In this document: positions 8,114-16,542 of the stretch, piece by piece
Layout: the number at the start of each line of letters is the position of its first letter
Position numbering within the stretch: the stretch's first letter is position 1
NCBI RefSeq assembly: GCF_036867415.1
Contig: NZ_JBAJHU010000013.1
Location: 1-64,000, forward strand
Source: Rossellomorea sp036867415
GTDB lineage: Bacteria; Bacillota; Bacilli; Bacillales; Bacillaceae_B
Length of the DNA: 64,000 bases
Direction: 5' to 3'
Program-made: the position numbers and the translations under genes
Notes under the pieces: generated by a model
Told to the model about the DNA's origin: nothing
Databases searched by the model: none
Seen by the model: the letters and a program-made list of their open reading frames with translations, nothing else

Positions 8114-8940
8114 TCTGATCCCTCCGCTGCAACAATTTTTCTATCAGTCATTTCAAGAGCCTTTTCAATTCCTTTTCGCAAAGTGCTGTTCGTGCTGAAT
8201 TGATTAAGGTCAATCCCGAGGTTAACGATTGTCTGGGCAATTTCAGGTCTGATACCTACCAGCATGCATTTAGCACCCACCAGCCGAACCGCGTCTGCAG
8301 CCTGGATGATGTGGTGAGCGACCATCGTATCCACTACAGGGACACCTGTTATATCAATAAGGACCACTTCAGCCCGATGCTTCACGACACCGTTCAGAAG
8401 GTTCTCCATGATTAAACGTGCTCTTTCCGTATCGATGGTACCGACGAGTGGCATCACTGAGATCTTCTCGAACACAGGAATCAACGGCGCTGACAATTCC
8501 TGCAGCGCAATCTTTTGAAGGGATACGGTTCTTTCCCAAGATTCTGTATAAGCGCTGATTACTTTGTTATACATCGGGGTAACCCATTTATCGAATATTT
8601 CAATCTGTTCGGTATGATTTTCATCAGTAATCAGTTTGTCTTTCCGCATCCCTTCATACACGACTTTCGCAAAGGTGCTCAATGCACTCGTAACAAAAGT
8701 CAAAGGCCATCCGAATCGTACAACCTTATCGGCGAAATCCTCCAATCTTGAAGTGAATTCGTTTGAATCTCTCAGATTGGATGCAATCATTTCCACAAAC
8801 TCATGGCTTGTCTTAGTGAAAATTTGATCTGAAACAACCTGAAGGAATTTTTCATCCGCTTCTTCCTTCATCCGCTCCATCCAAACATCCGTTAACTCCG
8901 ACTTATTGCTCTGGATATAATCCGTGATCTCGGTGAACAT
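8110..8940 (-). CDS. rsbR: RsbR (RsbRA type) stress sensor
   Basis: A 276-residue protein with an N-terminal non-heme globin-like sensor domain and a C-terminal STAS domain. Both RsbT phosphorylation sites fall at the B. subtilis RsbRA positions: Thr171 (TIDTERARL) and Thr205 (VVDTMVAHH). It co-assembles with RsbS into the stressosome. It is the first gene of the operon, and only this one RsbR paralogue is in the window. A long untranslated stretch precedes it. Confidence 0.96.
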   Translation of the reverse strand: MFTEITDYIQSNKSELTDVWMERMKEEADEKFLQVVSDQIFTKTSHEFVEMIASNLRDSNEFTSRLEDFADKVVRFGWPLTFVTSALSTFAKVVYEGMRKDKLITDENHTEQIEIFDKWVTPMYNKVISAYTESWERTVSLQKIALQELSAPLIPVFEKISVMPLVGTIDTERARLIMENLLNGVVKHRAEVVLIDITGVPVVDTMVAHHIIQAADAVRLVGAKCMLVGIRPEIAQTIVNLGIDLNQFSTNSTLRKGIEKALEMTDRKIVAAEGSE

Positions 8941-9140
8941 ATAACTCTCCCCATTCTACCATACGAGATTTACACCAATTGCTATATACAAAAAGATGTA
9001 ACGTATTTTTAATCTAATCCGTTCTTATGCTTACATTCAGGCTCTTTTTGCAAACTTTGTTACTTGAGACACAAGGAAATGCCGGAACTTGGGTATTTTC
9101 GATTGCACGTCCCCAACTCGTTTAAACTTGAGTTTGAAAA

Positions 9141-9158
9141 GAGCACGTCTCCACGCTC
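9141..9158 (-). other. GAGA-loop hairpin in the rsbR upstream region
   Basis: Read on the minus strand, GAGCGTG and CGTGCTC pair around a GAGA tetraloop, followed by TTTTC. It lies between the promoter at 9302-9330 and rsbR. It may end a short RNA of about 150 nt or simply structure the rsbR leader. The rest of the 8941-9422 gap shows no gene. Confidence 0.35.
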
Positions 9159-9301
9159 ATTCAGAATTCAGGCTTTGTACGAACTGTAACAACCTTTATA
9201 GAAAACAGCATACATTTAACACAGTTAATAATATAGTAACAAAAAAATGACTAATTGAAAAAAACTATGCCTTTTCGGGTATTTTCTCCATGTTCACATT
9301 T

Positions 9302-9330
9302 ATTATAAATTGTTACACGTTTTTTGTCAT
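9302..9330 (-). promoter_or_regulatory. Likely SigA promoter upstream of rsbR
   Basis: On the minus strand ATGACA (9325-9330) and TATAAT (9302-9307) are separated by 17 bp. This is the best promoter in the 611-bp gap between ndoA and rsbR. If it drives the rsb operon, the leader is about 350 nt; alternatively it drives a small RNA. Confidence 0.55.
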
Positions 9331-9422
9331 AAAAATAACTATATTTACCTCAGGTCTATTTTTCTACACGAGGATAGATATGGATAACCGGGGATATGGG
9401 AGCTCGGAAGTCACTAGTCCAA

Positions 9423-9485
9423 TACAAAAACAGAAGGCTTGCTGATCAATTTTTTATCTTGATCAGCAAGCCTTCTGTTTTTGTA
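9423..9485 (-). terminator. Very long perfect terminator hairpin after ndoA
   Basis: A perfect 27-bp inverted repeat (9423-9449 against 9459-9485) with a 9-nt loop. Its core is CAGAAGGCTTGCTGATCAA and its ends are A/T-rich, so it can end transcription in both directions. It lies 66 bp past the ndoA stop and shields the rsb operon from read-through. Confidence 0.88.
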
Positions 9486-9551
9486 GCTGTGTTGTCATTT
9501 ATTATTGTACTGTCGTACGTAAAGATACAACCACATGGTATGAAACAAATT

Positions 9552-9902
9552 CTAAAACTGGATCAGGCCGACACTGATTTGGAGGGCATCATCCACTTTT
9601 TCCATCATCTCATCATCCAAATGTGTAATTTTATCTGTCAGACGTTGTTTATCAATCGTTCGAATTTGTTCAAGCAAGATAACAGAATCACGTTCAAAGC
9701 CATAACGTTTTGCATCAATTTCAACATGAGTAGGAAGTTTTGCTTTTTGAATTTGTGCGGTAATAGCAGCAACGATCACTGTGGGACTAAATCGGTTCCC
9801 AATATCGTTTTGAATGACAAGTACCGGTCGAACTCCGCCTTGTTCAGAACCTACTACAGGAGAAAGATCTGCAAAATATACGTCACCACGCTTTACAATC
9901 AA
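9552..9902 (-). CDS. ndoA: EndoA/MazF endoribonuclease toxin
   Basis: A 116-residue MazF/PemK toxin almost identical to B. subtilis NdoA, starting MIVKRGDVYFADLSPVVGSE and containing GGVRPVLVIQND. NdoA is an mRNA interferase cutting at U^ACAU and is neutralised by NdoAI. It lies 4 bp after the antitoxin gene and upstream of the sigB operon, the conserved Bacillus order. Confidence 0.97.
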   Translation of the reverse strand: MIVKRGDVYFADLSPVVGSEQGGVRPVLVIQNDIGNRFSPTVIVAAITAQIQKAKLPTHVEIDAKRYGFERDSVILLEQIRTIDKQRLTDKITHLDDEMMEKVDDALQISVGLIQF

Positions 9903-9906
9903 AGGA

Positions 9907-10188
9907 TTAACCTCCGCTTACTAAGCGTTCGACTGTATGTTCTGCCTCATATTCTGCTTGTATCGCCTCTGAAGCGATTGCAAGATTAATCTTAGCCATC
10001 TCCATATAGCCGCGTCTCATAGATTCGCGTAGTTGTCGCTTTTTACGCTCTCTTAAATACATTTTGGTTGCACGATAAATAAACTCATTGCGATTCACAT
10101 TCTCTTGATCTGCAAAGCCGTCTAATTCTGTAACGAGCTGTTGCGGCAGACGAATTAAGATTTCTGTTGTTGCGCTGGATTCAGACAC
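9907..10188 (-). CDS. ndoAI: NdoAI/MazE-type antitoxin
   Basis: A 93-residue ribbon-helix-helix protein (EILIRLPQQLVTELDGFADQ then NRNEFIYRATKMYLRER) followed by the C-terminal tail that occupies the toxin active site. It binds NdoA and probably represses its own operon. GGAGGTG lies before the start. A possible weak promoter (TATGAT with TTTTCA 17 bp upstream) lies in the 155-bp gap before it, where I see nothing else. Confidence 0.95.
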   Translation of the reverse strand: MSESSATTEILIRLPQQLVTELDGFADQENVNRNEFIYRATKMYLRERKKRQLRESMRRGYMEMAKINLAIASEAIQAEYEAEHTVERLVSGG

Positions 10189-10343
10189 AAACTACACCTC
10201 CACCAATCACTACATACCGTTTCTGTTCAATAACATACTAATCATACCATTAAATAGTGGGAATGAAAAGACAATTTATCAATCTCCTCTATTATCGGCC
10301 ATATAAAATACTAATTATTCATTGAAATTCAGATTTTACCGTT

Positions 10344-11516
10344 TCACAAGCCGGAAGACAGCAGTTTATTAGAAACTTCCACTGGCTTTCCGTCCCTTAT
10401 ATACACCCTTGGAACCCTCCAGGAAATGATACAGGGAATTTCATAATTGATCGTTTCGAGCTTTTCTGCAATTTCGTCTATCGTAACAGCTTCATTCCCC
10501 TGCTGTCCGATAAGGGTTACCTTTGTGCCTGATTTTAAAGAATGCGGAAGTGAAATCATACATTGATCCATGCAGATCCTCCCCACTACCTGAGCCCTTT
10601 TCCCCTCAACAAGCACTTCCTGGCCCTGCAGCTTCCGCAGCCATCCATCCGCATAACCGACCGGAATCGTACCTATCCATTCATTTCCCGACGTCTCGTA
10701 CGTGGCTCCGTAGCTGATCTTATCCCCCGCTTCCGCCTCTTTCGTAAGAATCAGCCTTGAGTGCAGGGAGAACACTTCCTTTAATCGGACAGGCAGCACC
10801 TCTTTCATTTCCTGAGAGGGAGAGAGTCCATACATCGAAATACCAATCCGCACCGAATTGAAATAGGTTTCTGATTTCCGAAGCGCTGCCGCACTATTGG
10901 AGGAATGAACATATGTCGGAAGTTCTTCAAGAACGTCCAGCATCTCTTTGAATTTCTCCAGCTGGCGATCGAGATAGGCATCATCCAATTCATCAGCCGT
11001 AGCAAAGTGCGTGAAGATCCCTTCCAAGTGTAAACAGCTGCGGGTATGAATATATTTCTCCATTCGTTTCAATTCTTCAGCGGACCGGACTCCGATTCTG
11101 CCCATCCCTGTATCGCATTTAATATGCAGGTTCAGGGAAGCCGTTTGCTCCAATTCTTCCACCGCTTCTTCCAACCACTCCAAACTGAAGGCCGTCAATG
11201 AAATAGTATACTCGGAGGCAAGTTTCACATCTTTTGCCCGAGTGGCGCCGAGCACAAGGATCGGAGCTTTTATCCCCGACTCTCTCAGCAAAATGGCCTC
11301 ATCCAGAAATGCGACTGCAAGTCCGTGAGCCCCCGCTTCTAAAGCAGCTGTTGCAATTTGGACATAACCATGTCCGTATGCGTTCGCTTTAACGACAGCA
11401 AATAGTTTCACTTCATCAGAAGCGATGTGCTGTTTGATGTTTCTAATATTTTCATTCAAATAGTCCAGGTTGATTTCTGCCCAAGTATCACGAAAGAACT
11501 GCGTCAGTGTTTCCAC
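10344..11516 (-). CDS. alr: Alanine racemase
   Basis: A PLP enzyme of about 390 residues converting L- to D-alanine for peptidoglycan. The PLP lysine is in VVKANAYGHG (K43), the second catalytic tyrosine in KISYGATYETSG, and the phosphate-binding region near GRIGVRSAEEL. Two GTG codons could start it. I chose the one at 11516 because GAGGAAGTG is well spaced before it, while the GTG at 11525 abuts that site. Its product feeds ddl at 22976. Confidence 0.95.
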   Translation of the reverse strand: METLTQFFRDTWAEINLDYLNENIRNIKQHIASDEVKLFAVVKANAYGHGYVQIATAALEAGAHGLAVAFLDEAILLRESGIKAPILVLGATRAKDVKLASEYTISLTAFSLEWLEEAVEELEQTASLNLHIKCDTGMGRIGVRSAEELKRMEKYIHTRSCLHLEGIFTHFATADELDDAYLDRQLEKFKEMLDVLEELPTYVHSSNSAAALRKSETYFNSVRIGISMYGLSPSQEMKEVLPVRLKEVFSLHSRLILTKEAEAGDKISYGATYETSGNEWIGTIPVGYADGWLRKLQGQEVLVEGKRAQVVGRICMDQCMISLPHSLKSGTKVTLIGQQGNEAVTIDEIAEKLETINYEIPCIISWRVPRVYIRDGKPVEVSNKLLSSGL

Positions 11517-11700
11517 TCTGGTCACTTCCTCATATCAACAAAACATTGTCAGTCTATTCAAGAATATCTTTGATTATTCATCTATTCTCTTATTGTGTCA
11601 AATTAATTTTTTTGAGGCAAGTGATCTTTGGAAGTGTCAAGGGAAGGAGGTTAGATTGAGATGGATCGCGGTAAGCATGAGGAATATGGAGATTTTTCGA

Positions 11701-11780
11701 CAAGCGGCTCAAATATCGGGATTTCGGCACGATTATTTTAATTCCGGCACAATTAACGTCCCTGGAATCATAAATTCTTA
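11701..11780. repeat. Short direct repeats with 20-bp period
   Basis: In the 473-bp gap upstream of alr, similar units recur every 20 bp. At 11721 and 11741 the sequence reads TTTCGGCACGATTA and TTCCGGCACAATTA in the same register. A weaker unit stands at 11701 (GCGGCTCAAATA), and a poor one at 11761. The remainder of the gap (11517-11989) holds no supportable gene. Confidence 0.5.
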
Positions 11781-11989
11781 ATTGGGAGCCGGCATCACAA
11801 TCCACTTGACAGATTATAATCAAATCAAGTGCATTCTTGTAAAAAACAGACTTTTTTCCAAAAAGCAGCTTAAATCTATAAGCAAAGTTCGGTATAAAGG
11901 CCGCACCCAAGTGTATGCGTTAGCAGCAATGAGCTAAAAGAGCCAAAAGAAAAGAGGCAAACCAATTTGGTTCACCCCATTTGAACGTT

Positions 11990-13003
11990 CTATTTCACCA
12001 TCGATCCTTGAACGGACTGAGCAAGCATCACCATTTCAGATGGAGTCAGGTCATTGGAAGCAAGCATATAATCGACTCCGTTACTCGTCCATCGTATTGA
12101 ATTATCGGTCATCGCAGCGACTGTGAATCCAAGGTCCACCAGTTCCCCTTTCAGTGAAGTCGATACCGTCATGGTAGGGACCACTGTTGTTTTCTCCTGG
12201 ATGATCGTGAAGGATTTCTCCCCATCATACGTTAAGATGACGCGTTTACCATCTTCGGTCGCCACCTCTTTTTCCTCTACCAACTCGGTTCCTGTAATTT
12301 CAGACATAGGGTAGAGGACAGTGAACTCCGTGTCTTCCACGTTTGCTGTAACCGGAACTTCAAGCTGGGCGCCAGTCATATTCTTCTTCATATCAAAGTC
12401 TTTTTTATCAAACGCCGCTTTCATATCCATTTTCGAGAATTCCACTTTCACAAGAGAGTTATTATCCGCGTCCATCACCTTGACGGTAGCAGGGGAAAGG
12501 TCTTTCTTGTTAAAGGTAATCTCCTGGGTCGGAAGCATCTGCTTATTCTGATATCGGGTCTTTGTCGTAAATACATAGTGATTCTTCGTTTCTTTAAAGG
12601 TCGCTTCCTTATCCTCAAGCACATCCTGGACCAGAGATTCATACAGATAAGCCTGACTGCTGTTGTTCGGCCATTCACTTTGGAAGCGGAAGCTCTTATT
12701 CAGCGCAGGGGTTAAGACAAATACTCCTTCGTCATTCCGGAGAATCATTTGACTTTGATCCTTCGCGGCGTTTTTGAGGGCCACCCGGTAGTAATTAGGG
12801 TTATTATGCCACACTTCCACATCGTAGGTCTGTGGTTCATCACCAACTTGAAGAGTCATTTTGGCGTCTGCTTTATACCCCTTCATGTCCTCTACCTTTG
12901 ACTTCAGATCCTTTGTCACGTCTTCCTTCGATTTCTCCCCGCAAGCAGCCAGCATCAGCACTGCAAGCATGGCCATCACTAGTACAACTAGCTTTTTCTT
13001 CAT
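11990..13003 (-). CDS. ydcC: LolA-like outer-domain lipoprotein, YdcC family
   Basis: A 337-residue lipoprotein. The signal peptide MKKKLVVLVMAMLAVLMLAAC ends in a lipobox with lipidated Cys21. The mature part has the LolA/LolB-like fold of the DUF4367/YdcC group (EDMKGYKADAKMTLQVGDEP; FKETKNHYVFTTKTRY). B. subtilis ydcC is expressed in sporulation and the clostridial relative GerS affects cortex hydrolysis; the exact role here is unknown. It lies upstream of alr, as in B. subtilis. Confidence 0.9.
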   Translation of the reverse strand: MKKKLVVLVMAMLAVLMLAACGEKSKEDVTKDLKSKVEDMKGYKADAKMTLQVGDEPQTYDVEVWHNNPNYYRVALKNAAKDQSQMILRNDEGVFVLTPALNKSFRFQSEWPNNSSQAYLYESLVQDVLEDKEATFKETKNHYVFTTKTRYQNKQMLPTQEITFNKKDLSPATVKVMDADNNSLVKVEFSKMDMKAAFDKKDFDMKKNMTGAQLEVPVTANVEDTEFTVLYPMSEITGTELVEEKEVATEDGKRVILTYDGEKSFTIIQEKTTVVPTMTVSTSLKGELVDLGFTVAAMTDNSIRWTSNGVDYMLASNDLTPSEMVMLAQSVQGSMVK

Positions 13004-13212
13004 TTTTTCAACCCCTTTTGTCTCAAGATAAACGTAATTGAGAGAGGGGAAAGCTAGACAGTATAAGAAAAAGACGCTCTTTATCTTTGTCTCTCTTACA
13101 ATCGGATGTACCGACAGTATATACCTAGCCTTGTCTCTCCTATTGCACTACTGAATATATGAGACAACCCAAGGGAATATGCTAGCGAAGATGACAAGCC
13201 TGAACTTTTTTA

Positions 13213-13563
13213 TCAATCTTCAATGATGACTTGTGCGGCGGCAAACTCCCTGCTGTGGGTGATGGACAGATGAGCGTTCACCCCGTCAGGCTTTGAAAAA
13301 AACGGCTTGCCGTTCGGGTCCTTGCTTATCTCGATATCCTGAAAAGAAAGAGAATGGCCGATCCCCGTCCCTTTTGCTTTTGCAAAAGCCTCCTTTGCTG
13401 CAAACCTGCCCGCAATGAATTCAATCGAGCGTGAACCCGTCAAAGCGGCCAGATGCTCCTGTTCGCTTGCGGTCAAAACCCTCTTGATCAATTTCGGCTG
13501 TCGTTCGACTAATTGCTGTATACGTCGGATTTCGATTATATCCAAACCTATTCCTTTAATCAT
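13213..13563 (-). CDS. acpS: Holo-[acyl-carrier-protein] synthase
   Basis: A 116-residue AcpS that transfers 4'-phosphopantetheine from CoA to apo-ACP. The magnesium-binding aspartate is D8 in GIGLDIIEI, and the second metal ligand is the glutamate in FAAKEAFAKAKGTGIG. I started it at the ATG at 13563, preceded by AGAAGGAG. An upstream ATG at 13599 adds 12 atypical residues and has no site. It is divergent from the rhomboid gene. Confidence 0.95.
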   Translation of the reverse strand: MIKGIGLDIIEIRRIQQLVERQPKLIKRVLTASEQEHLAALTGSRSIEFIAGRFAAKEAFAKAKGTGIGHSLSFQDIEISKDPNGKPFFSKPDGVNAHLSITHSREFAAAQVIIED

Positions 13564-13673
13564 ATGTAGATCTCCTTCTACTCTTGTCCTTTTTCTCATA
13601 TAGTTTATTTATAGTATATAATGGAACCATGTAATTTTTCAGTGTCGGTACTATTCTATTAGGAGGATACACT

Positions 13674-14258
13674 ATGTTTGTCAGAACGGAAAGCTTCTCC
13701 CAGTTTTTACGATTATATCCGGTCATTTCACTGATCGTATTCATCCATATCGTGCTCTTTTTAGTCAGTGCACTGCCCATTTTCCCGCAGCTTTGGGTGT
13801 ATGAACAGCTGGCGGGTGTGAATCTATATATCAAAGAAGGTGAATGGTGGAGACTGATCACCCCTATCTTCGTCCATCTCGGATTCGCTCATCTTTTGTT
13901 CAATTCTTTTTCACTCGTATTATTCGGACCCCCGCTAGAACAACGTCTGGGCAAGGTCCGGTTTATTCTTCTATATTTGGCGAGCGGCATTTTCGCTAAT
14001 ATTATTACCTATATCATCAAACCACTGACCTACAGCCACGTGGGGGCTTCAGGAGCCATCTTCGGTTTGTTCGGTTTCTACATCGCCATGATCCTGCTGA
14101 AAAAACAATTCATAACGAAAGAAAGCCGCCAGATCATCCTCCCCATCGTTGTGATCGGAGTGGTCATGACATTCATGCAATCCGGCATAAACATCACTGC
14201 CCATCTTTTCGGGCTGCTTGGCGGTTTCATCATCGGATGGATTTCGGGGAAGAAATGA
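13674..14258 (+). CDS. Rhomboid-family intramembrane serine protease
   Basis: A 194-residue membrane protein with about six hydrophobic helices. The catalytic serine is S126 in VGASGAIFG and the catalytic histidine H177 in NITAHLFGLLGG. An HxxF...N region (HLGFAHLLFNSFSL) supplies the usual oxyanion residues. Substrates of this small Bacillus rhomboid (YdcA position) are unknown. AGGAGG stands 7 nt before the ATG. Confidence 0.93.
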   Translation: MFVRTESFSQFLRLYPVISLIVFIHIVLFLVSALPIFPQLWVYEQLAGVNLYIKEGEWWRLITPIFVHLGFAHLLFNSFSLVLFGPPLEQRLGKVRFILLYLASGIFANIITYIIKPLTYSHVGASGAIFGLFGFYIAMILLKKQFITKESRQIILPIVVIGVVMTFMQSGINITAHLFGLLGGFIIGWISGKK

Positions 14259-14276
14259 ATGTCAATCCGAAAGGCT

Positions 14277-14317
14277 AAAAAGGCGGCCGCTCATTACCCC
14301 GAGCCGGCCGCCTTTTT
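14277..14317. terminator. Bidirectional terminator between rhomboid gene and ydbT
   Basis: A 13-bp perfect stem AAAAAGGCGGCCG/CGGCCGCCTTTTT around a 15-nt loop. The A and T ends allow termination from both converging genes. Confidence 0.93.
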
Positions 14318-14319
14318 AC

Positions 14320-15786
14320 TCATTCATGAGAAAACCATTTATACATTTCAGCTGCATTTTCCATTTCCACATCTTTCAACTCACTTGAATAACCCGTTTG
14401 TCCGGATTTAAGCGTAGTTGAAATACTGGACAAGTTTCTCCTTGCCTGAAACCAGCTCTGTTTTGAATCGAAGGATTGTACCCTGCTCTTCTTCATATAA
14501 GCAGTATGTTTTAATATCCAACGGTACTGGAGTGCCAGTTGTTGACCGGAGATACCCCATCCACCCGCACGATACTGATAAAAGCCCAGCAAACTGAAAG
14601 GAACAACCAGCAGGATGCTGAGGAGGCCAAGCGGCCAGTACATGATCGCGAGGATGACAACCGGGATGATTACCCAAAACGCGGTACGGAAGATGTATCG
14701 CCTGAGGGAACGTTTCGGAAGCCTGTGAAATTCTTCCGTCAGCTCATAGTCAGGGAATATAGCTTGCAAGAGCCCCTGAACCTTTTTCTTTCTGACTACG
14801 GGAATAAGTTTGATCGTCGAACTGTCTTTCTCAAGCACAGATCCCCCCGCGTTCTCAATCACGACTGTACAGTAACCTAACAACTGGCGGACCGGATTCT
14901 CCACGATCCGTATGCCCTGTACCCTATTAAGCGGGATGGTCACCTGTTTTTTCTCCAGCAAGCCCCTTGTGATGACGATATTGTCATCATTCAGCCTGAT
15001 TTTAAAATCACCGTAAACGATAAATGTCCAGCCTACCGATAAAATCCATGCCGCGAGCAGGACGACGAACACCATGACTGCCACGAAGACAATCCCGCTT
15101 TTGACAAAGACCATGATTTCATCAAACACCGCGTCGTACGGAATGAATTCAGAGAACTGCGAGAAGAAAACGGCCACCCCGGATAGAATGACACCAATTC
15201 CCCCTGAGGTTGCGGCAAGCACCCAGATATCTTTCTGGCTCATTTCAAAAACAGCCGTCTCTTTTTTATGCGGTGCCTCTTGCCCGGCGACAGGTTCTTC
15301 TGTCATTTCCGCCCGCTGAACTTTTTTCTTTTCACGGTAAATAATTCTTTCAAGCTCCAGCGCTTCTTCTTTTCGTATCGCTGTCAGCTCGGCTTCTGAT
15401 TCCCTTGGGTTCGACGAGCCGGCTGTTTCCACCTTCACCTTCACCAAGCCAAACGGCCGGTGGATGATTCCCTCTGAAAAATTCAGGCTCTGAATGCGGT
15501 CAAATGGGATATAACGTTTCTTCTTCACGAAGAGACCGTATTCGATCCTGAGCTCTCCTTTTTCTAACCGGTATGTGAAACGAAGCCACTTGACCACCCC
15601 TGCCGCAAGGACGATCACAAGGACCGCGCCCATCGAGATAAGGGGCATATAATCCCAGAAACCGCCCTTCTCCCCCCTGCCATTCAGTACAAATAACAGC
15701 ACAAACGGGATGATCAATTCTTTTAATTGTTTCAGAAAATTCGATACGGCAGAAATCGGGTGAAGCCGTTTAAATTCAGACATCAT
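14320..15786 (-). CDS. ydbT: YdbT: bacterial PH-domain membrane protein
   Basis: A protein of about 488 residues with three bacterial PH (bPH2/DUF304) units alternating with transmembrane pairs. The first PH begins near FTYRLEKGELRIEYGLFVKKKRYIPFDRIQSL, the second near IRLNDDNIVITRGLLEKKQVTIPLNRVQGI. It overlaps ydbS by 11 bp. AAGGGTGG precedes tandem ATG codons at 15786 and 15783; either may be used. In B. subtilis ydbS and ydbT belong to the SigW regulon and help tolerance to some bacteriocins; that role is from the family, not from this sequence. Confidence 0.88.
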   Translation of the reverse strand: MMSEFKRLHPISAVSNFLKQLKELIIPFVLLFVLNGRGEKGGFWDYMPLISMGAVLVIVLAAGVVKWLRFTYRLEKGELRIEYGLFVKKKRYIPFDRIQSLNFSEGIIHRPFGLVKVKVETAGSSNPRESEAELTAIRKEEALELERIIYREKKKVQRAEMTEEPVAGQEAPHKKETAVFEMSQKDIWVLAATSGGIGVILSGVAVFFSQFSEFIPYDAVFDEIMVFVKSGIVFVAVMVFVVLLAAWILSVGWTFIVYGDFKIRLNDDNIVITRGLLEKKQVTIPLNRVQGIRIVENPVRQLLGYCTVVIENAGGSVLEKDSSTIKLIPVVRKKKVQGLLQAIFPDYELTEEFHRLPKRSLRRYIFRTAFWVIIPVVILAIMYWPLGLLSILLVVPFSLLGFYQYRAGGWGISGQQLALQYRWILKHTAYMKKSRVQSFDSKQSWFQARRNLSSISTTLKSGQTGYSSELKDVEMENAAEMYKWFSHE

Positions 15787-16255
15787 CTTCCGCCACCCTT
15801 GCAAGTAACGATATCGAATGTCTTAATTCATCGGCTTCCCCGGTCTCAAGTGCAGGAATTTCATGAACCGTGGCTGCCGTCGAAATCGTAATCGTAGATA
15901 AATTATATCTCTTTAAAATCGGTCCCTGCACTGTATCGACATGCTGCACCCTCACCATCGGAACCAGCGTCCGTTTCACTATCAAAAGCCCTCTTTGAAG
16001 CTCAATTTCCTGCTCACGCACTTCATATCTCCATCGCTTCCAGCGAACCGACGGAAGGAAAAAGATCATTAAATAAGTAAATAAGAGCAATACACCAATG
16101 GCCCCTGCCATAATCCAGACTGGCCAATCAAATATTGTCGCCAACACGACGATCCCGGCGACCAGAACAGCCAGCACCAATGTCTGAATTACGCCATGCA
16201 GCCTCCACACCTTCAGCGCCTTCGGCGAAATCCGTTTCTGCGGCTCTCCTCTCAT
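15776..16255 (-). CDS. ydbS: YdbS: small PH-domain membrane protein
   Basis: A protein of about 159 residues with two N-terminal transmembrane helices (VIQTLVLAVLVAGIVVLATI and WIMAGAIGVLLLFTYLMIFF) and one bPH2 domain (YEVREQEIELQRGLLIVKRT). I took the ATG at 16255 because GGAGG stands 6 nt before it, while the ATG at 16261 abuts GGAGG. It is translationally coupled to ydbT and probably forms a complex with it. Confidence 0.87.
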   Translation of the reverse strand: MRGEPQKRISPKALKVWRLHGVIQTLVLAVLVAGIVVLATIFDWPVWIMAGAIGVLLLFTYLMIFFLPSVRWKRWRYEVREQEIELQRGLLIVKRTLVPMVRVQHVDTVQGPILKRYNLSTITISTAATVHEIPALETGEADELRHSISLLARVAEDDV

Positions 16256-16496
16256 ATCCATCCTCCTCTATTGCTTTCTCATCATGTATGTTTTTGTAAC
16301 TTTGGCGCTTCTTGGACATTCAATCCTAAATCGCAAATGAATAGGCGAAAGAAGCCATAATGAAAATACACTCTGTATAAATCTTACAGTATGTTTGCGT
16401 TTGAAGATAGGATAGGTTTCATTTTTGGGGGTGAAAAGTTTCTGGAACAGGCTCATTCTCGATGTGCAGTTTTATTTTATCCCTACGGAGCTCTGC

Positions 16497-16538
16497 AAAA
16501 AAAATGCCTGCAGACACCTTTCTGGGCGGGTTCAGGCA
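16497..16538 (-). terminator. Terminator after uvsE
   Basis: On the minus strand TGCCTG and CAGGCA bound an imperfect hairpin followed by eight T, 5 bp beyond the uvsE stop. Confidence 0.8.
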
Positions 16539-16542
16539 CAGT

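Noticed and set aside
9396..9989. 197-codon plus-strand frame
   Set aside because: It lies antisense to ndoA, whose protein is almost identical to the known toxin, and it begins in a terminator.
11646..11781. Short plus-strand frames behind AAGGAGG (TTG or ATG near 11656-11661; 26 or 41 codons)
   Set aside because: The ribosome site is strong, but two different frames are possible, both run into the periodic repeats and neither product is recognised. Not enough to call a gene.
11590..11910. 106-codon minus-strand frame between alr and ydcC
   Set aside because: No ribosome site, no recognisable family, and it crosses the 20-bp-period repeats.
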